From an uncultured Eubacteriales bacterium (GTDB lineage Bacteria > Bacillota > Clostridia > Christensenellales > Aristaeellaceae), in contig USCR01000163.1 of NCBI GenBank assembly GCA_900553295.1, positions 1 through 5,123 of the forward strand: 5,123 nucleotides of DNA, given 5' to 3'. The notes below the pieces were generated by a model. It did not search any database, was not told the DNA's origin, and worked only from the letters and a program-made list of their open reading frames with translations. The position numbers and the translations under genes were made by a program. The number at the start of each line of letters is the position of its first letter. Position 1 is the first letter of the stretch. Shown one piece after another: positions 1 to 5,122 of this stretch.

Positions 1-11
1 CGTTTTCATCC

Positions 12-40
12 TGTTCAAACGCCGCATGCCGTGCTATAAT
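12..40 (+). promoter_or_regulatory. extended -10 promoter of the XRE/S24-like regulator
   Basis: A perfect -10 hexamer TATAAT lies at 35-40, preceded by TG at 32-33 in the spacing of an extended -10 element (TGCTATAAT). A weak -35-like TGTTCA lies at 12-17 with a 17-base spacer; it matches three of six consensus bases, as can be tolerated with an extended -10. Transcription would begin near base 47. That excludes the in-frame ATG at 26 as a start, because it lies upstream of the transcript, and supports the start at 71. The assignment is from motif matching only. Confidence 0.6.
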
Positions 41-70
41 GATTGCCGAATGGAAAGGAGCATCAAGCCT

Positions 71-805
71 ATGAGCCGTTTGGGAGATTTGCTGCGCACC
101 GAACGCCTGCGCAGAAACATGACGCTGAAACAGGTCGCCCGCCTGGGGGGCGTCAGCGAGGGATATCTGAAGGACGTGGAAGAGGGACGCCGCATTATTG
201 CGGATGACCAGGCGCGCCGCATTCTTAAGAAAATCGGACTGAAGGAACACAACGAGGAAGGATTTACCCTGGATGACATAGCGGCTACGGTGGATCTGGA
301 AACCGTCGCGCCCAAGCCTGCGCCCCGCCCCGCCGTGCAGCCGCGTCAGGCAGAGAAGCCTGCCGAGAGCGAAACCGTGTACAAGAGCGAGAACCCGGTC
401 TCCGGCGGCGTGTGGCTGGATGCGCTGACCAGCGTGCTCAAGCGCGTTCCGGTGTACAATGCAGTGCTGAAGGAGGTCGATCATCGCCTGCTGCCCATTC
501 TGGATGGGCGCATCGAGGGCGCCGCGCCGGACAAGGTCTTTTACCTCGTGGCCCCGGATGACAGCATGCGCGGCTTCCGGATTCTGCGGGATGACCTGTG
601 CCTGGTCGTGCCCTCCGGCAGCCCTATTGACGGCGCGGTGATGCTCGTGGAGCACAACCAGCACCGCTACCTTCGCAAGGTCAAGAAGCTGGATGCGCTC
701 AACGTGCTTTTGCAAAGCTACGACCGGGAATATGCGGCGGAAACCTGCGCTCTGCCGGACGTCAACTTCCTGGGCCGGGTTGTCAAGGTGGAATTCTCGC
801 TCTGA
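71..805 (+). CDS. XRE-family HTH regulator with LexA/S24-like C-terminal domain
   Basis: Predicted cytoplasmic DNA-binding regulator of 244 residues. Residues about 4-58 form a Cro/C1-type helix-turn-helix (TLKQVARLGGVSEGYLKDVEEG is its core, residues 18-39). Residues about 78-108 are a proline/alanine-rich linker. Residues about 126-244 resemble the S24/LexA fold: APDDSM at 161-166 places Ser165 where the S24 nucleophile sits, followed by the RDDLCLVVP strand, and RYLRKVKK at 199-206 aligns with the LexA segment VTVKRLKK. In that alignment the catalytic lysine is Arg202. The linker has no Ala-Gly or Cys-Gly cleavage pair, so self-cleavage looks unlikely (inference). The ATG at 71 is chosen because GGAAAGGAG at 52-60 is a good ribosome binding site and the promoter -10 at 35-40 overlaps the longer alternative beginning at 26. 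A start at 50 would be almost leaderless. The gene converges on the ZIP gene with 2 bases between stops. Target genes are unknown; no SOS or phage genes are adjacent. Confidence 0.88.
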   Translation: MSRLGDLLRTERLRRNMTLKQVARLGGVSEGYLKDVEEGRRIIADDQARRILKKIGLKEHNEEGFTLDDIAATVDLETVAPKPAPRPAVQPRQAEKPAESETVYKSENPVSGGVWLDALTSVLKRVPVYNAVLKEVDHRLLPILDGRIEGAAPDKVFYLVAPDDSMRGFRILRDDLCLVVPSGSPIDGAVMLVEHNQHRYLRKVKKLDALNVLLQSYDREYAAETCALPDVNFLGRVVKVEFSL

Positions 806-807
806 GT

Positions 808-1593
808 TCAGCCCAGCGCCACGTCCAGCACCATCATCACCAGAAAGCCCAGCATCACGCTCAGCGTGCCGGTATGGCTGTGTTCGCCCAGACTGGCTTC
901 GGGGATGAGTTCCTCCACCACCACGTAGATCATCGCGCCTGCCGCAAAGGCCAGAAGCCACGGCATCACGCCGGTGATCATTCCCGCCGCCAGCACGCCC
1001 AATACGCCCGCGATGGGCTCGACAATACCGCTGAGCGCCCCGTAAACAAAACTGCGCGTGTTGCTCAGGCCCTCTTTTTTCAGAGGCAGCGAGATCGCCG
1101 CGCCTTCGGGAAAGTTCTGCAGCGCCATGCCAAGCGAAAGCGCCAACGCGCCGGAGAGAGGCATGGCGCTGCTGTTGCCGGCCAGCCCGAATGCCAGGCC
1201 CACGGCAAGTCCTTCCGGCACGTTGTGCAGCGTGACGGCCAGCACCAGCATGGTCGTGCGGGCAAACGAGCTTTTCAGCCCCTCCGGCTCATCGCTGCCG
1301 GGATGCAGGTGAGGGAGCAGACGGTCCAGCGCCAGCAGAAACACGGCGCCCAACACAAAGCCGCCCGCCGCGGGAAGCCAGGCGGGCGCGCCGGACTTTT
1401 CGGCCATTTCCATAGCGGGAACCAGCAGCGACCACACTGAAGCGGCGATCATCACCCCCGCGGCAAAGCCCAGGAAGGCCCGCTGCATGCCGTGCGGGAT
1501 ATCTTTTTTGAAAAAGAAAACCGTGGCGGCGCCCAGCGCCGTCGCCAAAAAGGTGAACATTGTACCCAGAAAAGCAAGATAGATGGGGGACAT
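808..1593 (-). CDS. ZIP-family (GufA-like) divalent metal transporter
   Basis: Integral membrane protein of 261 residues, a typical length for bacterial ZIP proteins, expected to move zinc or related divalent cations (Fe, Mn) into the cytoplasm; substrate range cannot be read from sequence. About eight hydrophobic segments are visible, starting near residues 4, 38, 72, 113, 145, 182, 208 and 243. The ZIP metal-site signatures are intact: HNVPEG at 123-128 in the fourth segment, NFPEG at 160-164 in the fifth, a glutamate (Glu192) in IVEP of the sixth, and the VVEELIPE motif at 225-232. HLHPGSDEPEG at 95-105 is a short metal-binding loop between segments 3 and 4, and HSH at 238-240 may also bind metal. 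The start is well supported by AAGGAGG (complement of 1604-1610), 10 bases before the ATG. It is divergent from the YitT gene and convergent with the regulator at 71-805. The orientation of GufA-type proteins is usually inferred from homology; an exporter role is less likely. Confidence 0.93.
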   Translation of the reverse strand: MSPIYLAFLGTMFTFLATALGAATVFFFKKDIPHGMQRAFLGFAAGVMIAASVWSLLVPAMEMAEKSGAPAWLPAAGGFVLGAVFLLALDRLLPHLHPGSDEPEGLKSSFARTTMLVLAVTLHNVPEGLAVGLAFGLAGNSSAMPLSGALALSLGMALQNFPEGAAISLPLKKEGLSNTRSFVYGALSGIVEPIAGVLGVLAAGMITGVMPWLLAFAAGAMIYVVVEELIPEASLGEHSHTGTLSVMLGFLVMMVLDVALG

Positions 1594-1624
1594 CCGGAAA
1601 AAACCTCCTTACGCGAAAAGGGGA

Positions 1625-1653
1625 TTGCAATTATCTATATGATAGCATAAAAT
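1625..1653 (+). promoter_or_regulatory. probable promoter of the YitT-family gene
   Basis: TTGCAA at 1625-1630 (four of six -35 bases) and TAAAAT at 1648-1653 (five of six -10 bases) are separated by 17 bases. Transcription would begin near 1660, leaving a leader of about 36 bases before the ATG at 1696. The element overlaps the proposed leftward promoter of the ZIP gene, so the two may compete. Confidence 0.45.
1632..1644. repeat. AT-rich inverted repeat, possible operator
   Basis: TATC at 1632-1635 and GATA at 1641-1644 are inverted around a five-base TATAT centre. The element covers the -10 of the leftward ZIP promoter and the spacer of the rightward YitT promoter, where a repressor would affect both. 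It loosely recalls Fur-type boxes built from GATAAT/ATTATC units but does not match a full Fur, Zur or MntR consensus. AT-rich palindromes this short occur by chance, so this is suggestive only. Confidence 0.25.
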
Positions 1654-1665
1654 AACGCCTGTGAA
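1639..1665 (-). promoter_or_regulatory. probable promoter of the ZIP transporter gene
   Basis: Read on the minus strand, TGC followed by TATCAT forms an extended -10; the hexamer is the complement of 1639-1644 and matches five of six consensus bases. TTCACA (complement of 1660-1665) matches five of six bases of the -35, with a short 15-base spacer. Transcription would begin near 1632, about 40 bases before the ZIP ATG. The short spacer lowers confidence. Confidence 0.4.
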
Positions 1666-1695
1666 ACCACAAAAGCGGCTGGGAGGCGCGGATAC

Positions 1696-2559
1696 ATGAA
1701 GAACGAATCCTGGGTACAGACGCTTAAGGATTACGTCATGCTGACGGTGGGCACAATGCTGATCGCCATAGGCGTATACTTTTTCAAATTCCCCAATCAT
1801 TTTTCCACCGGCGGGGTCAGCGGCATTTCCATTATACTGGCCCATTATGCCCCGAACCTGTCCGCCGGCGCGTTCGTGTTCATCATCAACATGGCGCTGC
1901 TGGCACTGGGCTTTGCCGTATTCGGGCGCTCTTTCGGGGTGCGCACGGCCTATACCAGCCTGGTCTTGTCCTGCGCTACGTGGGGGCTGGAATACATTGT
2001 GCCCATGGATGCGCCCATGACCAGCCAACCCCTGCTTGAGCTGATTTTCGCAGTGGGCCTTCCGGCGGTGGGAAGCGCCATCCTCTTTAACATGCAGGCT
2101 TCCAGCGGCGGCACCGACATCGTGGCCATGATTCTCAAGCGCCACACCAGCGTCAACATCGGCAACTGTCTCCTGTGCGTGGACTTTCTGATTACGGTGG
2201 CGGCCTGTGTGGCTTTCGGCATGGAAACCGGTCTGTTCAGCATGCTGGGCCTGGTGCTGAAATCCGTGATTGTGGACATGGTGCTGGAAAACATCAAGGT
2301 TCATAAGTGCTTCCAGATTATTACCGAAAAGCCCTCGGAGATTGTTCATTTCATCGTGACCGTCCTTGGACGCGGCGCAACGGAGCTGCACGGAGAGGGC
2401 GCCTATACACATGAGGATAAAACGGTGATTCTCACCGTGGTCAACCGGTATCAGGCCATTAAGCTGCGCAAGTATACGCGTGAAGTAGACCCGCACAGCT
2501 TCGTGCTCATCACCAATTCCACGGAGATCATCGGCAAGGGATTTCGGGGAGTGATGTAA
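1696..2559 (+). CDS. YitT-family membrane protein (DUF161 + DUF2179)
   Basis: Membrane protein of 287 residues, the usual size of Firmicute YitT/YqfU/YvjA-type proteins, whose molecular function is not established. The N-terminal part (about 10-200) has five to six hydrophobic segments, near residues 12-30, 40-51, 56-77, 85-97, 115-133 and 155-198. Two related glycine-rich motifs, STGGVSGISIIL (37-48) and ASSGGTDIVAMIL (135-147), suggest the internal duplication expected in the family. Residues about 200-285 form the soluble DUF2179 domain, recognisable by KCFQIITEKPSEI, the GRGAT turn with HGEGAYT, and the end DPHSFVLITNSTEIIGKGF. DUF2179 has a small alpha/beta fold and may bind a ligand, though that is inference. 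GGGAGG at 1681-1686 lies 9 bases before the ATG and supports this start. The gene is divergent from the ZIP gene. It has no terminator immediately after its stop; the first strong one is at 2752-2783. Confidence 0.93.
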   Translation: MKNESWVQTLKDYVMLTVGTMLIAIGVYFFKFPNHFSTGGVSGISIILAHYAPNLSAGAFVFIINMALLALGFAVFGRSFGVRTAYTSLVLSCATWGLEYIVPMDAPMTSQPLLELIFAVGLPAVGSAILFNMQASSGGTDIVAMILKRHTSVNIGNCLLCVDFLITVAACVAFGMETGLFSMLGLVLKSVIVDMVLENIKVHKCFQIITEKPSEIVHFIVTVLGRGATELHGEGAYTHEDKTVILTVVNRYQAIKLRKYTREVDPHSFVLITNSTEIIGKGFRGVM

Positions 2560-2560
2560 C
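2531..2560 (+). promoter_or_regulatory. weak candidate promoter for the structured RNA
   Basis: TCGGCA at 2531-2536 (four of six -35 bases) is 18 bases from TGTAAC at 2555-2560 (four of six -10 bases). TG at 2552-2553 makes it an extended -10 type. Transcription would begin near 2567, exactly at the 5' strand of the proposed closing helix of the RNA. It overlaps the 3' end of the YitT coding sequence. The hexamers are poor, so processing from the YitT transcript is an equally good explanation. Confidence 0.22.
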
Positions 2561-2566
2561 GGGGGC

Positions 2567-2783
2567 ATGGAAAGCAACAAAACCTAGCGGCAGTGTGCGG
2601 GATTTGTGAAGGCGACGCACATGCCTCCGGACTTGCAACCCACTTGGCAAGACATAGCCCTCCCAACTTTTCCAAAAACGTTTGCCGACAAAGATTTGCT
2701 TCGTGAGATCATGGAGCGTGTCGGGAGCGTTCCCATATCCGGTTTATTTCCAGCAGTCTGAGCTATACGGACTGCTTTTTTTT
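2567..2783 (+). ncRNA. candidate structured non-coding RNA or structured 3' UTR
   Basis: This stretch between the YitT stop and a strong terminator has no credible reading frame but contains nested complementary segments. Closing helix: TGGAAA 2568-2573 with TTTCCA 2747-2752, then AAACC 2580-2584 with GGTTT 2741-2745. Inside it are three hairpins. The first pairs GGCA 2589-2592 plus TGTGCG 2594-2599 with CGCACA 2616-2621 plus TGCC 2622-2625, ten pairs around one bulged G. The second pairs CTTGC 2632-2636 with GCAAG 2647-2651. The third pairs AACG 2677-2680 and CCGACA 2685-2690 with TGTCGG 2719-2724 and CGTT 2728-2731, with an inner GCTTC 2698-2702 / GGAGC 2713-2717 stem. Size (about 185 bases plus terminator) is in the range of 6S or raiA-type RNAs, but I do not recognise the conserved sequence of any named family. 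It could be a 3' UTR-derived RNA or a terminal leader remnant. Pairing was done by eye with no energy calculation. Confidence 0.4.
2752..2783 (+). terminator. intrinsic (Rho-independent) terminator
   Basis: AGCAGTC at 2752-2758 pairs perfectly with GACTGCT at 2770-2776, with an inner T-G wobble and a nine-base loop, followed by an uninterrupted T tract to 2783. This is a textbook rightward terminator. It ends the YitT transcript and/or the proposed structured RNA about 190 bases beyond the YitT stop codon. Confidence 0.88.
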
Positions 2784-2894
2784 CGCGGAATGAAAGCCCG
2801 GCAAAAAAGCCGGCCGGAAAAATTTGCGCGCCAGGAAAAAGCTAATGTACGATTATGCATAAAAACGGATATCTTTATGAAAAATCAGGTTTCT

Positions 2895-2917
2895 TTTTAT
2901 ACAGGCTGTTTGTAAAA
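2895..2917. repeat. imperfect inverted repeat, possible operator of the nucleotidase gene
   Basis: TTTTA 2895-2899 and CAG 2902-2904 on the left mirror CTG 2906-2908 and TAAAA 2913-2917 on the right, around a central G and with unequal spacers. The right arm coincides with the proposed -10 of the nucleotidase promoter, where a bound repressor would block transcription. It does not match a Pho box that I recognise. The arms are AT-rich and gapped, so chance is a real alternative. Confidence 0.22.
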
Positions 2918-2921
2918 TAAT
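2913..2921 (+). promoter_or_regulatory. probable -10 region of the nucleotidase promoter
   Basis: TAAAAT at 2913-2918 overlaps AATAAT at 2916-2921; each matches five of six -10 bases. The sequence 17 bases upstream (about 2890-2898) is T-rich and has no good -35 hexamer. Transcription from here would start near 2925-2928, leaving a leader of about 45 bases. Confidence 0.35.
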
Positions 2922-2970
2922 ACACAACGGCCCGTAAGAACGGTCAAAAATAAATAGGAGGTATCCACAC

Positions 2971-5001
2971 ATGAAACGAATCTGGGCATTTTTCCTGACG
3001 GTATGTATGCTTTTCTCCACGGTTATCGGTTTTTCTTTCGCCGAAGAAGATGATGGCGTTGTTGTACTGAACATTTTGCATACCAATGATATGCATGGGT
3101 CCGGCATTGCAGATGCCTCCGAAACCATGATTCGATACAGCCAAATTGCTACGATGAAAGATGAATTCGAAAATGCCATTCTGGTGGATGGGGGAGACTT
3201 CACCCAGGGATCGGTTTATGTGGCCATGACGGATGGCCTGGGCGCCATCAATGCCATGCGCCTTGCCGGCTACGATGTGGCCACGCTGGGCAATCATGAA
3301 TTTACGGCAAATCGTTCGCACTTTATCAGCTCGCTGATTTCTGAATCGGGCGAGGAGCTGGTGGGCAGCCCGGTGGCGGTCGTGGCCGGGAATGTGCTGG
3401 GCGATGAGGTGCTGGATACCCAGCCGGACTGGTGCATCATTGAGCGTGAGGGGGTAAAGGTTGGCTTTTTTGGCCTTGCCACGCCCACCACATTGACCAC
3501 TGGCAACCCTGCCGTAAACGTGGGGATTACCATTGGCAATATTATTGACGCTGCCCAGGATGCTGTGGATCATCTTCAGGACGAGGGAGCAGACGTGATC
3601 GTCGGCGTAACCCATCTGGGTTATGATCCCGAAGTGGTCGGCAAGGACGGAGACTCCTCCAACTGCGTTGCCGAAAACGTAGAGGGCATCGATGTGATTA
3701 TTGATGCGCATTTCCATCAGTCCATGATGGGGGCGGATGCAAAGCAGGCGGGTGATACCCTGATTGTTTCCTCCGGTACGGGCGCAGCTGCGGTGGGAAA
3801 TGTTGAAATTACCGTCGATGCGAATACCGGCGACATCCTTTCCTGCGAAAGCGAGGCCATCACAGCCGCTGATGCGTTTGCAAATTATGCTGAGGATCAG
3901 GAAGTCAAGGACTACCTGGACCGCGTTTGTGAGGAAGTGGACAGCATTACCGGACGCGTGTTTGCCAATATCTCCATGGGGCTGTACGGCGGGCACTATC
4001 GCAATGGCGAAAATGTAGCCTCCATTGCCAGGCGTGGTGAAACCAATGCCGTTTCCCTGGAGGCAGACGGCCGGCTCCGCGAGGCGCAGCGGTACTTCGA
4101 AGGCACGGAATATGAGGATCTGCCCATTGTATCGCTGGTATGCGGCGGAAGCTGCCGTACGGCCATTCCCGCGGGCGATGTTTCCGTGGCGCAGATTATG
4201 GATTTGTCGCTCAACGCCGGCATGGACCCCAGCGGCGTATATGTAAAGACGACCGGCGCCGTGCTGTGGGAAACGGTTGAATGGGGCCTTTCCTGCCTGA
4301 TCGCTCAGGACCCTGAAACCGGTGCCATTTCGGCGGACGGCTCTTATCATGGCCGCTATCCCAATCTGGCCGGTGCCGTATACACCTATGACATTCGCAA
4401 AGAAGGTTCCACCCCGCTCGACTTTGATCCGGAAACCTACAAAATGGGCAGCCGCCTGGTAAGCCTGACGCTGGATGACGGCACGGAGATCACCAAGGAT
4501 TCGGACGTTGAGCTGATCCTTTGCACCAACGAGTTTGAACTGGGAGGCGGAGACGGTTATTTCTGCCTGCAGCGCGCCGAGGAGGCGGGCCAGCTGACGC
4601 GCATCGGTGTTTCGCCCATTTCGTTCCTGGATGCAACTGTGAATTACATGACGGAAATCTATGAGGCGACGGGCGATGTGTACTATCCCCTGACCAGTGG
4701 GCGCGTAACGGTTATCAGCGACTATAACAAGGATGAGTTCACCAGCGTCGTTACCGTGCTGGACGCCGCCGAAGCTCCTGTTGCAAACACACAGGCCGAG
4801 CTGTTTGTCAACTACGGTACGGAAGAAGGCGTGAAGTGGGTTTCCATGGGCGTGTTTACCACGGACGATAACGGCCAATTCTCGGCAACGCTGAAAAAGG
4901 GTCCCCAGGAAACCAAGGTTGTCATCGACGGACAGGAGTCCACGGTGATGTATGTGGATAATATCGCCGGCATGCTGGATACCACCCTTACCATGAAGTA
5001 A
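2971..5001 (+). CDS. secreted 5'-nucleotidase / metallophosphoesterase
   Basis: Exported enzyme of 676 residues predicted to hydrolyse phosphate esters of nucleotides outside the cell. Residues 1-24 are a Sec signal peptide (basic MKR, hydrophobic core, cleavage probably after FSFA); there is no lipobox. The calcineurin-like metallophosphatase domain spans about 31-290 and keeps the dinuclear metal ligands: HTNDMHG 37-43 (Asp40, His42), GGDF 74-77 (Asp76), GNHEF 107-111, THLG 214-217 (His215) and DAHFHQ 245-250 (His247, His249). The 5'-nucleotidase C-terminal substrate domain spans about 325-580: GETN 356-359, CGGSCRTAIPAGD 391-403, YTYD 471-474 and NEFELGGGDGY 520-530. Residues about 585-676 form an extra beta-rich, Ig- or CnaB-like region. 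No LPXTG motif, C-terminal membrane anchor or S-layer repeat is visible, so it is probably released or held by the terminal domain. CGGSCR replaces the usual NGGGIR. AGGAGG at 2956-2961, 9 bases upstream, fixes the start. Single-gene unit ending in the terminator at 4999-5056. A 2',3'-cyclic phosphodiesterase or sugar-nucleotide hydrolase role is also possible. Confidence 0.93.
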   Translation: MKRIWAFFLTVCMLFSTVIGFSFAEEDDGVVVLNILHTNDMHGSGIADASETMIRYSQIATMKDEFENAILVDGGDFTQGSVYVAMTDGLGAINAMRLAGYDVATLGNHEFTANRSHFISSLISESGEELVGSPVAVVAGNVLGDEVLDTQPDWCIIEREGVKVGFFGLATPTTLTTGNPAVNVGITIGNIIDAAQDAVDHLQDEGADVIVGVTHLGYDPEVVGKDGDSSNCVAENVEGIDVIIDAHFHQSMMGADAKQAGDTLIVSSGTGAAAVGNVEITVDANTGDILSCESEAITAADAFANYAEDQEVKDYLDRVCEEVDSITGRVFANISMGLYGGHYRNGENVASIARRGETNAVSLEADGRLREAQRYFEGTEYEDLPIVSLVCGGSCRTAIPAGDVSVAQIMDLSLNAGMDPSGVYVKTTGAVLWETVEWGLSCLIAQDPETGAISADGSYHGRYPNLAGAVYTYDIRKEGSTPLDFDPETYKMGSRLVSLTLDDGTEITKDSDVELILCTNEFELGGGDGYFCLQRAEEAGQLTRIGVSPISFLDATVNYMTEIYEATGDVYYPLTSGRVTVISDYNKDEFTSVVTVLDAAEAPVANTQAELFVNYGTEEGVKWVSMGVFTTDDNGQFSATLKKGPQETKVVIDGQESTVMYVDNIAGMLDTTLTMK

Positions 5002-5056
5002 CAAACAAAAACCCCGGCTGCCGCCCGTTAAGCGGCAAGCCGGGGTTCCTTTGTTA
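4999..5056. terminator. bidirectional intrinsic terminator between convergent genes
   Basis: AACCCCGGC 5010-5018 pairs perfectly with GCCGGGGTT 5039-5047. The inner stem GCCGC 5020-5024 pairs with GCGGC 5032-5036 around a seven-base loop. The flanks TAACAAA 4999-5005 and TTTGTTA 5050-5056 are also complementary. On the minus strand the stem is followed by an almost pure T tract (TTTTTGTTTGTT), making a strong terminator for the gene from the right. On the plus strand the following tract is interrupted (CCTTTGTTA), so rightward termination may be less efficient. The two stop codons are the outermost bases of the element. Confidence 0.88.
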
Positions 5057-5122
5057 CTTGGCGTTCTTGACTTCCTGCCACAGGGCGTTGTAGATGGCGA
5101 TGAAGTCCTGAATGTCATGGAA
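5054..5122 (-). CDS. C-terminal 22 codons of an unidentified gene (partial)
   Basis: On the minus strand an open frame enters from the right edge and ends at TAA (complement of 5054-5056). The last residues are DFIAIYNALWQEVKNAK, with the look of an amphipathic terminal helix. Twenty-two residues are too few to name a family. Support for a real gene is the position of its stop directly at a terminator that is best formed in this direction, and GC-rich third codon positions like the neighbours. The gene is convergent with the nucleotidase; the rest lies outside the window. Confidence 0.65.
   Translation of the reverse strand, partial: FHDIQDFIAIYNALWQEVKNAK

Larger units (their letters stand above)
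2784..2970. other. AT-rich leader region upstream of the nucleotidase gene
   Basis: No supported gene lies here. A small hairpin CCGGC 2798-2802 / GCCGG 2809-2813 with an A6 loop lacks a T tract on the plus strand. A perfect ten-base palindrome TTATGCATAA lies at 2853-2862. An imperfect inverted repeat (2895-2917) and a probable promoter precede the gene. A short palindrome ACGGCCCGT lies at 2927-2935. The ribosome binding site AGGAGG is at 2956-2961. The contrast with the GC-rich coding sequence fits a regulatory region. Confidence 0.55.

Noticed and set aside
26..70. Upstream in-frame start adding 15 residues to the regulator.
   Set aside because: The codons overlap a perfect extended -10 element and the ribosome binding site. 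The HTH domain begins normally from the ATG at 71.
874..1440. A 188-codon plus-strand open frame within the ZIP gene.
   Set aside because: Basic Arg/His/Gln-rich shadow translation of a conserved transporter on the other strand; no ribosome binding site.
1609..2580. A 323-codon open frame on the minus strand antisense to the YitT gene.
   Set aside because: Low-complexity His/Gln/Gly-rich product with no domain. It overlaps the divergent promoter region and ends within the ZIP ribosome binding site. The plus strand encodes a clear family member.
2728..2741. CGTTCCCATATCC resembles the 5S rRNA segment around GUUCCCAUACCG.
   Set aside because: The similarity is limited to a dozen bases, and the flanking 5S stems and conserved bases are absent.
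2742..2775. Minus-strand TATAGCTCAG resembling the D-arm region of a tRNA.
   Set aside because: There is no matching D-stem partner, anticodon arm or T-arm with TTCGA in the right positions. The sequence is explained as the loop and stem of the plus-strand terminator.
2798..2813. Hairpin CCGGC-A6-GCCGG as a second terminator.
   Set aside because: Only five pairs and no T tract on either strand immediately after the stem.
2790..2915. A 41-codon plus-strand frame starting at ATG 2790, just after the terminator.
   Set aside because: No ribosome binding site (the upstream bases are the T tract), no promoter between terminator and start, and it runs across the presumed promoter of the nucleotidase.
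2944..5118. A 724-codon open frame on the minus strand covering the whole nucleotidase gene.
   Set aside because: Its product is rich in His, Gly and Asn without any recognisable domain, and it is antisense to a gene with intact catalytic motifs, signal peptide and ribosome binding site. It also runs through the bidirectional terminator. Long antisense frames are expected when codons avoid the complements of stop codons.
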